NCBI GenBank assembly: GCA_019694155.1
Contig: JAIBCN010000113.1
Coordinates: 62,001-126,000 of the forward strand
Reading direction: 5' to 3'
From: Vicinamibacteria bacterium
GTDB lineage: Bacteria > Acidobacteriota > Vicinamibacteria > Fen-336 > JAGNNV01
DNA length: 64,000 bases
The notes beneath the pieces were generated by a model. It made no database searches. It worked only from the letters and a program-made list of their open reading frames with translations, and was not told where the DNA came from. Positions 50,617 through 60,178 of this stretch are shown piece by piece; position 1 is the first letter of the stretch; every line of letters starts with the position of its first letter. A program made the translations under genes and the position numbers.

Positions 50617-53234
50617 GTGCCGGAGCGGCCCACGAGGATTCTTGCGTCGACCACGATGGCGCCTTCGCCGGGACGCATGACGCGCACCGGGTTCAAGTCG
50701 AGTTCCCGAAGTTCGGGCATCTCCTCCACGAGGGCCGAGAGTCGCTGGAGGAGAGTGATGAGCGCGGACCGATCGGCAGGCGGACCTCCACGATAGCCGT
50801 CGAAGAGCGGCCGCAGGCGCAGCCGATCGATCATTTCCGCGGCGTCGAGGTCGCTGACCGGGGGCAGGTGGAACGAGACGTCGCGAAGCAGCTCGACTTG
50901 AACGCCGCCGATGCCACACACCAGCAGAGGACCGAAGGTGGGATCGACCACGACGCCGACGAGGGCTTCGAGGCCACCTTCGATCTGTCGCTGGAGGATC
51001 ACCTTCTCGAGCGCGTACCCCGCCTTCGCGACACTCTCGCGCATGGCCGCGACCGCGGCGGAGACTTCGCCGTCGCCACGCAGGTTCAAAGCCACGCCAC
51101 CCACGTCGCTCTTGTGCACGAGGCCCGGGGCCACCGCCTTCGCGACGAGCGGGAAGCCCATGTCGCGAGCCGTCGCCGCCGCCTCTTCGGGACGCACGAC
51201 ACGCGTGTCCGCCATCGCGATCCCCGCGACCTCGAGCAGGGCGCGCACACCCTCCGTCTCCAGCCAGTGGCGGTCGCCCTTCGCATCGAGAGAGGCCTGC
51301 ACGATTTTCCGGGCCCGAGCGCGCTGTTCATCGGTCAGACGGACCACGGCGCCCGCGGGCCGCTCGCGCCAGCGCTGATGCTTGAGGGCGGCGCCCAGGG
51401 CGCGCGCGGCATTCTCGGGGAACGTGTAGGTGGGGAGGCGGCCGCGGCCGCCCGAAGCAATCATGGGAGGCGCGTCCTTGCTCGCGAGAAACACGGTGAG
51501 CACCGTCTTGTGCGAGGGCACGGTCGAAGCGCCCCGCGCGACCGCGGCGCCGATCTCCTCCGCCGTGGTCACGAGCGGAGGCACGAAGACCACGATCACG
51601 GAATCGACGTTTGGATCCCGGCCCACGATTTCGATGGTCCGCTCGTACTGCTCGGGCGTGGCGGACGCGATCATGTCGATGGGGTTCTTGAAGCCGGCGG
51701 CTGCGGGGAGGAACGATCGCAGCTCTTCGAGCGAAGCGGCGGTGAGTTCCGGAAGCACGAGACCCTGCGCCTCGCAGGCGTCGGCCAGGAGAATGCCGGG
51801 GCCGCCCGCGTTCGTGACCACACCCACGCGGGGTCCGGGCGGAGGCGGCTGAGTCGAAAGAAGGGCGGCGACGTCGAACATCTCTTCGAGGGTGCTGGTG
51901 CGGATCACGCCCGCCTGCTCGAAAAGCGCATCGACGCCCACGTCGAGACAGGCGAGCGACGCGGAATGCGAGGAAGCGGCCCGGGTGCCCGCCGCGGACC
52001 GGCCCGCCTTCACGGCCACGATGGGCTTGCGCCTCGCCACTTCGGGAGCGAGGCGCGCGAACCGCCGCGGGTTCCCGAAGCTCTCGAGATAGAGGGCGAT
52101 GACGTCGGTACGCGGATCGTCCTTCCAGAACGCCAGCAGATCATTGCCGGAAACGTCGGCCTTGTTGCCGACCGAGACGAAGGACGAGATGCCGATATGG
52201 AGGTCGCTCGCGTGCTCGAGGATGGCGACGCCGAGCGATCCGCTCTGCGAAAGCATCCCCACGTTTCCGGCCGGCGCCGCGGTGGGGGCGAAGGTCGCGT
52301 TGAGTCCGGCCACAGGATCGGTGTTCAGGATGCCCATGCAGTTGGGGCCCACCATCCGCATGCCGGAGCGGCGCACGAAATCGCGGATGCGCTCCTGCTC
52401 CGCCTGGCCTTCCGATCCCATTTCTCCAAATCCCGCCGAGATCACCACGACCGCGTTCGCGCCGGCCTCGGCGCATTCGCGTACGGCCTGTAAGACGCCC
52501 ACGGCGGGCACCGCGATGATCCCGACGTCGATCGGCTGTCCGATGGCGGCGACGCTCGGAAACGCGGGCAGGCCCTGGATCTCGCCGCCCGCCGGGTTCA
52601 CAGGATAGATGGCGCCCTTGAAGCTCCCGCGCAGGTTCGTGAGCAGCGTGCCGCTGATGGTCTGGGGCTTGCGCGACGCGCCGAGGAGAGCGACGGATCG
52701 CGGTTCGAAGAGGGCACGGATGCTCCGGGCGGCGGCGGACGAGGCCCGCGCGTCGATGGCCCGACGGGAGGCTTCGGTCAGGCGAACCGGGAACCAGGGA
52801 CGGACCACGCCGCCGCGCGTCTCGCGTCCCACGTCGAAACCGAGATGGGCGAGAAGATCCATCATCACCGGCGCGCCGGGAAGCACATCGGCCTCGAAGC
52901 GCTCGACCCCGAGACGGGAGGCCGCGGCCGTCATCTGCTCGAGGAGCGCCGTACCGACGCCGCGCTGCCGCCATGCATCGGCGACGGAGAGGGCGAACTC
53001 CGCGCGCGGGACCGCATCGGGAGCGGCCTCGAGTCGGTGAAAGCGGCCGAAGCCCACGATCTCCTCGGGCGTCGAGCCGCGGGTCGCCACGAACCCCACG
53101 TCCTGGTCGAAATCGTGACCGTCGAGTCCCGGGGGAAATTGCCGCGCCAGCCCGTCCCGATCTTCCGGCCGAACCGCGCGGATGCGCAGAGACTCGCCGT
53201 CTTTGAGGAGAACGTCGGTGGTGAAGGACAACAA
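50613..53234 (-). CDS. GNAT acetyltransferase / NDP-forming acyl-CoA synthetase fusion
   Basis: 873 residues. The GNAT domain is at the N-terminus (about 20-140: RRQRGVGTALLEQM-type DAWRQRGVGTALLEQMTAAA), then the CoA-binding domain (LLGASRKPQTISGTLLTNL), the ligase-like domain with the phosphohistidine in ASSHSASLA, and a C-terminal ATP-grasp domain (VAKAVAPGLVHKSDVGGV). Such proteins act as protein-lysine acetyltransferases with a sensing synthetase-like part (Pat/PatZ) or as active ADP-forming acyl-CoA synthetases. The N-terminal GNAT position is opposite to E. coli PatZ. The catalytic histidine is kept, so synthetase activity is possible. Confidence 0.88.
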   Translation of the reverse strand: MLSFTTDVLLKDGESLRIRAVRPEDRDGLARQFPPGLDGHDFDQDVGFVATRGSTPEEIVGFGRFHRLEAAPDAVPRAEFALSVADAWRQRGVGTALLEQMTAAASRLGVERFEADVLPGAPVMMDLLAHLGFDVGRETRGGVVRPWFPVRLTEASRRAIDARASSAAARSIRALFEPRSVALLGASRKPQTISGTLLTNLRGSFKGAIYPVNPAGGEIQGLPAFPSVAAIGQPIDVGIIAVPAVGVLQAVRECAEAGANAVVVISAGFGEMGSEGQAEQERIRDFVRRSGMRMVGPNCMGILNTDPVAGLNATFAPTAAPAGNVGMLSQSGSLGVAILEHASDLHIGISSFVSVGNKADVSGNDLLAFWKDDPRTDVIALYLESFGNPRRFARLAPEVARRKPIVAVKAGRSAAGTRAASSHSASLACLDVGVDALFEQAGVIRTSTLEEMFDVAALLSTQPPPPGPRVGVVTNAGGPGILLADACEAQGLVLPELTAASLEELRSFLPAAAGFKNPIDMIASATPEQYERTIEIVGRDPNVDSVIVVFVPPLVTTAEEIGAAVARGASTVPSHKTVLTVFLASKDAPPMIASGGRGRLPTYTFPENAARALGAALKHQRWRERPAGAVVRLTDEQRARARKIVQASLDAKGDRHWLETEGVRALLEVAGIAMADTRVVRPEEAAATARDMGFPLVAKAVAPGLVHKSDVGGVALNLRGDGEVSAAVAAMRESVAKAGYALEKVILQRQIEGGLEALVGVVVDPTFGPLLVCGIGGVQVELLRDVSFHLPPVSDLDAAEMIDRLRLRPLFDGYRGGPPADRSALITLLQRLSALVEEMPELRELDLNPVRVMRPGEGAIVVDARILVGRSGT

Positions 53235-53312
53235 GCTCTGTGCTGCTTTCGAGGCTGCGAGCCCTCGATTGAGGGCGCTTCAGTTTACTCGGGCGGTCGC
53301 CGCCTCGGCGAC

Positions 53313-53660
53313 TTACGACCGGAACGTGAAGTAAACGGCGCCCAGTAGGCAGAGGCCGGCCCAGAGGAAGTCGAGCTTGAAGCCCTGCTTCATCACGAAC
53401 ACCGAGAACGGGACGAACACGGAGAGAGTGATGACCTCCTGAATGATCTTGAGCTCAGGAAGGGTCAGGCGCTGGAAGCCGATGCGGTTCGCGGGCACCA
53501 TGAGGATGTACTCGAAGAAGGCGATCCCCCAGCTCGCGACCACGGCCACGTACCAGGGCCGGTCCGCCAGGGTCTTCAGGTGGCCGTACCAGGCGAAGGT
53601 CATGAAGACGTTCGAGGCCACGAGAAGGAGAACGCAGACGAGGACAGGGGACAGCGTCAT
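53313..53660 (-). CDS. DMT/DUF486-family small membrane protein
   Basis: 115 residues with four hydrophobic helices (LVCVLLLVASNVFMTFAWYGHLK at the start, and VPANRIGFQRLTLPELKIIQEVITLSVF in the middle), matching the DUF486 family of the drug/metabolite transporter superfamily. Half-size members work as dimers. The transported compound is unknown. No strong ribosome-binding site precedes the ATG at 53660. Confidence 0.85.
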   Translation of the reverse strand: MTLSPVLVCVLLLVASNVFMTFAWYGHLKTLADRPWYVAVVASWGIAFFEYILMVPANRIGFQRLTLPELKIIQEVITLSVFVPFSVFVMKQGFKLDFLWAGLCLLGAVYFTFRS

Positions 53661-53707
53661 TGAGGGGGACCTCCGCTTGGAAATTTTCGACGGCCACGAA
53701 CGTCGAT

Positions 53708-54418
53708 CTACCGGCCGCCGGGAATCAGGGGCCGGAACACCACGGTGTATCGCTTCGGGCCCTCGCAGACCTGGGTCATGTCGGCGCCGGTCGGAAAGCC
53801 GCGGGTCAGCTTCTCCGGTACCGCGACTTCCCCGTTCAACGCCTGGGCGAGCGAAGGCAGCCCTTTCGCGGCGCGGCAGCCCCCGGTGAGCGTCTTCTCG
53901 CGAACCACCATCGTGTACTCGGCGGGATCCCAGGGCTTGAGCGAGGGATGTCGAAAGCCTGCGAGACGGCGGATGAAGTCGGGCAGGGGCGGAAGGGCCG
54001 GAGCACCCACGGGAGGAACCTTGCCCATGACCACCACCTGCAAAGGCGCGCCGAGGAGGACGGAGAACCTGAAGATGGCCGAGCCTTCGCCTTCCCCCGG
54101 GCCCTGCCCCATGACCAGAGTCGGCGGACTTGCCCTGCCGACGGACTTCATCGCCACGTCGAGCCTGGTGGAGATCGCCTGCATCTCCGCCTTGTCGAGG
54201 AAGCCGCGCAGGACCTCGCGCCGTCCTCCCACGAAGACGGAGCCGTCGGTCAGAAGCACGAAGCGCGGGGGCACGCCGTCGAAACTCTCGCGCGGCGTGA
54301 GTTTCATCTCGGCCGGAAGAGGATCGAGTCTGAGCCACTGCGCAGGAGGTGGCTCCTGCGCCCGGACCTTGGGAACAGCCGCGAGCACGACCCCCAGGAT
54401 GACGAGGAAACGGATCAT
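53708..54418 (-). CDS. Secreted protein of unknown function
   Basis: 236 residues starting at the ATG at 54418, with a signal peptide (RFLVILGVVLAAVPKVRAQ). The mature part has a proline-rich central stretch (KVPPVGAPALPPLPDFI) and two cysteines (TGGCRAAKG and TQVCEGPKR) near the end that could pair. No family is recognised. The frame stays open far upstream on this strand over the gamma-glutamyltransferase gene, but that part is a shadow. It is divergent from ggt with 90 bp between. Confidence 0.65.
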   Translation of the reverse strand: MIRFLVILGVVLAAVPKVRAQEPPPAQWLRLDPLPAEMKLTPRESFDGVPPRFVLLTDGSVFVGGRREVLRGFLDKAEMQAISTRLDVAMKSVGRASPPTLVMGQGPGEGEGSAIFRFSVLLGAPLQVVVMGKVPPVGAPALPPLPDFIRRLAGFRHPSLKPWDPAEYTMVVREKTLTGGCRAAKGLPSLAQALNGEVAVPEKLTRGFPTGADMTQVCEGPKRYTVVFRPLIPGGR

Positions 54419-54508
54419 CCGCCGAGGATAGTTTCGCCGGGCCGCGCGCGCCTCGGGCGACGAGGTGTTCCCCGTAAGATGAGGTCCCGTTCCGAGGAGG
54501 AAAGAACC

Positions 54509-56215
54509 ATGCGCGTGTCCCGTCTCACCCCGCTCGCCGTCTTCGCCGCTTTCGGGATCGCGACCCTGGCGCCCCTGGCCCACGCCGCGCAGCCCACGCG
54601 CGCCCGTAACGGCATGGTGGCATCGCAGTCGTTCATCGCCTCGCAGATCGGCGCCGACGTGCTCATGGAAGGAGGCAACGCCGTGGACGCGGCCGTCGCC
54701 ACCGCCTTCGCGCTCGCCGTCGTCCATCCCACGGCGGGAAACATCGGGGGAGGAGGCTTTCTCGTCCTCCGCCTCTCGAATGGAATGACCACCACCTACG
54801 ACTTCCGCGAGACCGCCCCCGCCCTCGCGAATCCGGGAATGTTCCTGAAGGACGGCAAGTACGACGCCGAGCTCCACCACAATTCCCACGTCGCGGTGGG
54901 CGTGCCGGGCACGGTCGCGGGGCTCTATGCCGCATGGATGGACATGGGCTCCAAGAAGATCGCGTGGAACCGTCTGGTCGGACCCGCGATCCTGCTCGCC
55001 CGTGAAGGCTTCATCGTGACCGACGGGCTCGCCCGGTCGCTCAAGAGCGTGCTGCCCCGCATGCAGAAGTACCCCGCGTCGATCGAACAGTTTTCGAGGA
55101 AGGGCGAACCCTACGAGATGGGCGACATCCTCAAGCAGCCGGATCTCGCCGACACCCTCCAGCGCATCGCCGAGGAAGGGCCGCGCGGGTTCTACGAGGG
55201 CAAGACCGCCCGCCTCATCGCGAAGGAGATGGCGGCGAACGGGGGCCTCATCACCGAGGCCGACCTCAAGGCCTACGCGCCCAAGAAGCGCCCCGCCCTC
55301 GTGGGCAAGTACCGCGGCTACGACGTCATCTCCATGCCTCCCATCAGTTCGGGCGGGACGGCGCTCATCGAGATGCTCAACGTTCTCGAAGGCTACGATC
55401 TCGGCAAGGATGGGCCGCGTTCGGCCGCCACCATTCACCGGATCACCGAAGTCATGCGCCGCGCCTTCGCCGACCGGGCCCGCTATCTCGGCGACCCCGC
55501 CTTCAACCCGAACCTGCCCATCGCCCGGCTCGTTTCCAAGGAATACGCGACCGACCTGCGGAAGACGATCCGTGAGGACAAGGCCTCGGTCTCGAAGCCC
55601 ACCACCTTCGAATGGCCGGCGGAGAGCGAAGAGACCACCCACCTCTCCGTCGTCGATCGCAGCCTCAACGCGGTTTCGCTGACCTACACCCTCGAGGCCG
55701 GGTACGGTTCGAAGATCGTGGTGCCGGGCGCGGGCTTCCTCCTCAACAACGAGATGGGCGACTTCAATGCGGGTCCCGGGCTCACCGACGACAAGGGTCT
55801 GATCGGCACCGAGCCCAACCTCGCCCAGCCGGGAAAGCGGATGCTCTCTTCCATGACGCCGGCCATCCTCGCCAAGGACGGCGACCTCTTCATGGTCATC
55901 GGCTCGCCGGGCGGCCGCACCATCATCAACACCGTGCTGCTCACCATCCTGAACGTGATCGACTTCGGCATGAACATCCAGGACGCCGTCGACTTCCCGC
56001 GGTTCCATCATCAGTGGCTCCCCGACCGCATCGACTTCGAGAAGAACGGCGTCTCCCCCGATACCCTTGCCCTTCTGAACCAGCGAGGCCACGCGACCGG
56101 AGAAAACCCGTTCGGTCAGGGCGTGGCCCAGGGCATCGTGTGGAACAAGGCGGAGAAGCTCCTGGAAGGGGCCACCGACCGCCGGGTCCTCGACGGGGCC
56201 GCGATCGGCCGCTAA
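54509..56215 (+). CDS. ggt: Gamma-glutamyltransferase
   Basis: 568 residues from the ATG at 54509 with a GAGGAGG site. It has a signal peptide (PLAVFAAFGIATLAPLAHA). The precursor is cleaved before the conserved threonine of TTHLSVVD (about residue 375), which becomes the nucleophile. GGNAVDAAVATAFALAVVHP, GGGGFLV and the substrate-binding DFRETAP are typical. It transfers or hydrolyses gamma-glutamyl groups, for example of glutathione, in the periplasm. The cytochrome gene follows without a gap. Confidence 0.95.
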   Translation: MRVSRLTPLAVFAAFGIATLAPLAHAAQPTRARNGMVASQSFIASQIGADVLMEGGNAVDAAVATAFALAVVHPTAGNIGGGGFLVLRLSNGMTTTYDFRETAPALANPGMFLKDGKYDAELHHNSHVAVGVPGTVAGLYAAWMDMGSKKIAWNRLVGPAILLAREGFIVTDGLARSLKSVLPRMQKYPASIEQFSRKGEPYEMGDILKQPDLADTLQRIAEEGPRGFYEGKTARLIAKEMAANGGLITEADLKAYAPKKRPALVGKYRGYDVISMPPISSGGTALIEMLNVLEGYDLGKDGPRSAATIHRITEVMRRAFADRARYLGDPAFNPNLPIARLVSKEYATDLRKTIREDKASVSKPTTFEWPAESEETTHLSVVDRSLNAVSLTYTLEAGYGSKIVVPGAGFLLNNEMGDFNAGPGLTDDKGLIGTEPNLAQPGKRMLSSMTPAILAKDGDLFMVIGSPGGRTIINTVLLTILNVIDFGMNIQDAVDFPRFHHQWLPDRIDFEKNGVSPDTLALLNQRGHATGENPFGQGVAQGIVWNKAEKLLEGATDRRVLDGAAIGR

Positions 56216-58525
56216 GTGCCCGGGTCCCGCCCGCTCCCCGCGGCCCGCTCGGTGGCCGCGCTCGGCGTGGTTTTCGGTCTGACGCTCGCGGGCATCTGGT
56301 GGGCGCGACGGGCCCCCGGCCCTCGCCCCGACGCGGCACCGGTCGGAAGCCCCGCGAAGTACGTCGACAACGGCCTCTGCCTGGGCTGCCACCAGCAGGA
56401 GGCCGGGGAGTGGGAGGGTTCTCACCATGCGCAGGCCATGGCTCCCGCGACGTCGAAGAGCGTGCGGGGCGACTTCGGAAACCGCAGCGTCACGAACCGG
56501 GGAGTGACGTCGCGCTTCTTCAGGGAAGGGGACCGCTTTCTCGTCAGCACCGAAGGACCCGACGGCAAGACCGCTGATTTCGAGATCCGATACACGTTCG
56601 GGGTCGAACCGCTCCAGCAGTACCTCATCCAGCTGCCGGGCGGGCGGCTGCAACCGCTGGGCCTCGCCTGGGACGGGCCTCGAAAGCGGTGGTTCGATCT
56701 GCTGCCGAACGAAAGGACCCCGCCCGGCGACGTGCTCCACTGGACCGGGCGCTACCAGACCGCCAACACGATGTGCCTGGTGTGTCACGTCACTCGATTC
56801 GAGAAGGGCTACGACCCCGCGACCGATACGTTCGCGTCCCGCTGGGCCGAACCGAACGTCTCCTGTCAGGCGTGCCACGGTCCCGGCGACCGGCACGTGC
56901 AGTACGAAACGAGCCTTCGCGGCGCGGGCACGCCCCTCGCGACGGCGCCGAAGGAGCCTCACGGCCTCACCGTGGACACCCGGAACGCGGATGCGCGACG
57001 GCGAACGGAACTGTGCGCGCCCTGCCATTCGAGGCGAAGCGAGCTGATCGCTTCCCCCGCACCCGGCCAGGCCATGCTCGACGCGTATCTCCCGAGCCTC
57101 CTCGTCCAGGGGTTGTACCACGCGGACGGCCAGCAGCTCGAAGAGGTCTACGTGGACGCCTCCTTCCGCCAGAGCCGGATGTTCCAGAAGGGCGTCACCT
57201 GCACGAATTGCCACAACCCACACACCGGCAAGCTCAGGCGTGCCGGCAACGCGGTGTGCGTGCAATGCCATCGGCCCGATCCCAATCCGAGCTTCCCGAC
57301 CGCGGTCGGGAACTTCGATTCGCCTGCGCATCATTTCCACAAAGAGGGATCGAAGGGGGCGAGTTGCGTGAGCTGTCACATGCCCTCCACCACCTACATG
57401 GGCATCCAGGCTCGCCCCGACCACAGCATCCGGGTTCCGCGCCCCGACGTGTCGGCGAAGATCGGAACACCGGACGCGTGCACGAACTGCCACCAGGGAA
57501 AGAAGGCCCAGTGGGCGGCCGATGCGGCGGCCCGCTGGTACGGACCGGTGCGCAAACAAGGGACGCACTACGGCGAGGCCTTCGCCGCGGCCCGCTCCGG
57601 GCAGCCGTTCGGCCGCGAGGCCGTGGCCGAGCTCATCGACAACCCGCTCATCCCTGTCGTGGTGCGCGCGACCGCCCTCGTCGAACTGAGCCAGGATCCG
57701 GTGACCGGCGCCGACAAGCGTCTACAGGCCACGCGGGACCCTGACCCCGAACTGCGGGCCGCCGCCGCCGAATCGGTCGCGGGCCTGAGCGCGGAGAAAC
57801 GAGTGCGGTTCTTGGGGCCCCTGCTGTCCGATCCGGTGCGCGCGGTGCGGATCGCCGCCGCGCGCAATCTGTCGTCCCTTCAGGAAGGCCAGCTCGACCC
57901 CGGGCTGAAGCCGGCCCTGAGCGCCGCGCTCGACGAATACATCAAGGCGCAGGAGGTCGCCCTCGACATGCCGGGCGCTCAATTCAATCTGGCCGTGGTG
58001 TACGAGAACACCGGCCGCCGCGATCTGGCGGAGCGGCATTACCTGGGCGCGCTCAGGATCGACCCCGACTTCACCGCGGCCCGCGCGAACCTCGCCCAGC
58101 TCTACGCGTCGTCGTCGCGCAATGCGGACGCCGAGAAGGTCCTCGCGGAAGGACTCCAGCGGCGCCCCGAACAAGGCGAGCTTCAATACTCGCTCGGCTT
58201 GCTCCTGGCCGAGGAGAAGCGGATGAAGGAAGCGACGCAGGCCCTCTCGCGCGCGGCGAAGCTGCTGCCGAACCGGGCGGACGTGCAGTACAACTACGGT
58301 CTCGCCCTCGAACAGGCGGGCCAAAGCGATCAGGCCGAGGCCTCCTTGCTCAGGGCCCAGACCCTCGACCCTGATGATCCGCAGACGGCCTATGCTCTCG
58401 CCGTCTTTTACGCGCAGAGAGGGAAGAAGGCCCAGGCCCTCGAGTGGGCAAATCGCCTGAGCATCCTGCGTCCCAACGACCCGCAGGTTGAGCGACTCAT
58501 CGCAAGCATCCGGGCGGGCCGCTAG
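56216..58525 (+). CDS. Octaheme cytochrome c with HEAT-like and TPR repeats
   Basis: 769 residues from a GTG directly after the ggt stop. An N-terminal helix (AALGVVFGLTLAGIWWA) exports or anchors it. Eight haem sites CxxCH are present (CLGCH, CLVCH, CQACH, CAPCH, CTNCH, CVQCH, CVSCH, CTNCH) between about residues 55 and 430. The middle (about 460-560) holds HEAT-like helices, and the C-terminus carries four or more TPRs (QLYASSSRNADAEKVLAEGL..., LGLLLAEEKRMKEATQAL). An electron carrier with a protein-docking module is inferred; no oxidase or reductase gene is adjacent. Confidence 0.9.
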   Translation: MPGSRPLPAARSVAALGVVFGLTLAGIWWARRAPGPRPDAAPVGSPAKYVDNGLCLGCHQQEAGEWEGSHHAQAMAPATSKSVRGDFGNRSVTNRGVTSRFFREGDRFLVSTEGPDGKTADFEIRYTFGVEPLQQYLIQLPGGRLQPLGLAWDGPRKRWFDLLPNERTPPGDVLHWTGRYQTANTMCLVCHVTRFEKGYDPATDTFASRWAEPNVSCQACHGPGDRHVQYETSLRGAGTPLATAPKEPHGLTVDTRNADARRRTELCAPCHSRRSELIASPAPGQAMLDAYLPSLLVQGLYHADGQQLEEVYVDASFRQSRMFQKGVTCTNCHNPHTGKLRRAGNAVCVQCHRPDPNPSFPTAVGNFDSPAHHFHKEGSKGASCVSCHMPSTTYMGIQARPDHSIRVPRPDVSAKIGTPDACTNCHQGKKAQWAADAAARWYGPVRKQGTHYGEAFAAARSGQPFGREAVAELIDNPLIPVVVRATALVELSQDPVTGADKRLQATRDPDPELRAAAAESVAGLSAEKRVRFLGPLLSDPVRAVRIAAARNLSSLQEGQLDPGLKPALSAALDEYIKAQEVALDMPGAQFNLAVVYENTGRRDLAERHYLGALRIDPDFTAARANLAQLYASSSRNADAEKVLAEGLQRRPEQGELQYSLGLLLAEEKRMKEATQALSRAAKLLPNRADVQYNYGLALEQAGQSDQAEASLLRAQTLDPDDPQTAYALAVFYAQRGKKAQALEWANRLSILRPNDPQVERLIASIRAGR

Positions 58526-58531
58526 CCCGCC
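58513..58531. terminator. Hairpin between convergent genes
   Basis: GGCGGGC / GCCCGCC stem with a CGCTA loop containing part of the cytochrome stop codon. It is placed between the cytochrome and the convergent ABC permease gene. No T-run is seen on either strand. Confidence 0.4.
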
Positions 58532-58534
58532 GGC

Positions 58535-59218
58535 CTACTGATCGAACAGACGGGTCCGCCGGAAGCCGCGCGTGGATAGCGCGAGGATCGTCAGGGCGAC
58601 GCCCGTCACGACCGCGTCGATCCCGAGCAGTTTCGACGGGGTCAGACTCTCGACTTGCCGGAGGAGGGTCGCGCCGCCGAAGACAAAGGCGATCGCGGCC
58701 ATCGAAGCCATCTGCTGGGCCGAGCGCGCCACGTCGACGCGGGACGATATGGCCACCGCGAGGGACGAGGTAAAGAGAGCCGCGGCTACGGAGCCCAGGA
58801 TCACGCTCAGCCCCGCGGCCGGGGAGAGGCTCGTCGGCCCCAAGTGGAGATTCGCCACAAGAAGCGCGGAGATGAGCGAGGCGCAGGAGACAAGGAGCGC
58901 GACCGACACCGCGCAGAGCGTCTTTCCCAGGAAGATCGCCATCTCCGAGGCGGGTGTTGCGAGGAGGGTCTCCAGTGTCCGCCGCTCGCGTTCGCCCGCG
59001 AAGGCGTCCGCCGCGATCATGGACGCGATGGCGGCCGGAAAGAGCTGTAAGAGCAACACGGGGGCGACGGGGTCGGACCACATGGAGGCGCTTCTCGGCA
59101 CGATCACACCGGTCAGGAGAAAAACGATGGCGCCCTGCACAAGCGGACCGCGCAAGGAGTGGCGATTGCCGAGGATCTCCAGGACCTCCTTTCGCAGCAC
59201 CGTGAGGACATCTCTCAT
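58535..59218 (-). CDS. ABC-2 type transporter permease
   Basis: 227 residues with six membrane helices. Residues FAGERERRTLETLLATPASE form the conserved cytoplasmic loop of ABC-2 and NatB-like permeases. It pairs with the ATPase gene, whose stop overlaps its start by ATGA. The pair probably exports a lipid, peptide or ion; substrate is not evident. Confidence 0.9.
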   Translation of the reverse strand: MRDVLTVLRKEVLEILGNRHSLRGPLVQGAIVFLLTGVIVPRSASMWSDPVAPVLLLQLFPAAIASMIAADAFAGERERRTLETLLATPASEMAIFLGKTLCAVSVALLVSCASLISALLVANLHLGPTSLSPAAGLSVILGSVAAALFTSSLAVAISSRVDVARSAQQMASMAAIAFVFGGATLLRQVESLTPSKLLGIDAVVTGVALTILALSTRGFRRTRLFDQ

Positions 59219-60147
59219 GCCCCCGCCTCCCTGGTCCCCACGAGCGCCAGAAAGGCCTCTTCGAGGGACGTGGTTGTGGTACGTGCCTCCTCGACGGCGA
59301 CGCCGCGGCGAACGAGCTCCGTCACCAGGCGCGGCCGCGCGTGGGGAGCACAGACGAGGCGAGCGACGCTGTGTTCGAGCGAGTGAGACACGAGAAGGCC
59401 CTCTCGGACCATGTCGTCAAGGATCTCCCTCGAAAGCCCGGCGCCACGAACCTCGACCTCGATGTCGCGCGAGGACTGAAGAAGCGACGAGGGAGTTCCC
59501 GTCGCGATGATCCGCCCTGCCTTGATCACGGCCACGGCGGAGCAGATCTTCTCGACGTGCGACAGGTCGTGGCTGGTCAGGAACAGCGTGGTGCCCTCCC
59601 TCGCGACCATAGAGGCCAGGGCCTCCCGCAGTTCAACCGCGGCGGCCGGGTCGAGGCCCGCGAACGGCTCATCGAGCAGGACGAGCGGCGGTCGGTGGAG
59701 AAGGGCGCGGGCGATGGCCAGTTTCTGTCTCATGCCTCGCGACCATCGGCGAACGGATTCGCGACGCCGCGCCACGAGGCCGAAGGCGGCCAGAAGTTCG
59801 GTGATGCGTTCTTTGCGGACGGTGCTCGGCATCTCGTGAAGGCGCGCGTGGTACTCGAGGTTCTCCTCCGCGGAAAGGCCTTCGTAGAGGCCGTCGCTTT
59901 CCAGGAGCACGCCCACCTGGCGTCGAATCGCCCCGCCTCGGACCCCGGGGTCATGGCCGAGCACGCGCACGGAGCCGTCGTCGGGAAGAACCAGGCCGAG
60001 CATGGCCCTTATCGTGGTCGTCTTGCCCGCCCCGTTCGGGCCCAGGAATCCAAACAGGGTTCCTTGCTCCACCGCGAGGGTGAGACCATCGAGGCTTCGC
60101 GTTTCGCCGAAGCGCTTCGCCACTCCCTCGAGCTGAATCGCCTTCAT
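59215..60147 (-). CDS. ABC transporter ATPase
   Basis: 310 residues. Walker A (FLGPNGAGKTTTI), the signature (WSRGMRQKLAIARAL, with the usual SGG replaced by SRG), Walker B (LVLLDEPFAGLDP) and the H-loop (LTSHDLSHVEK) are present. A C-terminal extension of about 90 residues follows the ATPase core, as in CcmA/NatA-type exporters. It is upstream of and coupled to the ABC-2 permease. Confidence 0.93.
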   Translation of the reverse strand: MKAIQLEGVAKRFGETRSLDGLTLAVEQGTLFGFLGPNGAGKTTTIRAMLGLVLPDDGSVRVLGHDPGVRGGAIRRQVGVLLESDGLYEGLSAEENLEYHARLHEMPSTVRKERITELLAAFGLVARRRESVRRWSRGMRQKLAIARALLHRPPLVLLDEPFAGLDPAAAVELREALASMVAREGTTLFLTSHDLSHVEKICSAVAVIKAGRIIATGTPSSLLQSSRDIEVEVRGAGLSREILDDMVREGLLVSHSLEHSVARLVCAPHARPRLVTELVRRGVAVEEARTTTTSLEEAFLALVGTREAGA

Positions 60148-60178
60148 TGGATCGGCGGCCGTGGCAGCGTGCCGGATG

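Noticed and set aside
53708..57568. A 1286-codon open frame on the minus strand
   Set aside because: It is a shadow over ggt and the cytochrome gene; only the last 236 codons (54418 to 53708) have a signal peptide and are kept as a real gene. GC-rich coding bias keeps antisense frames open.
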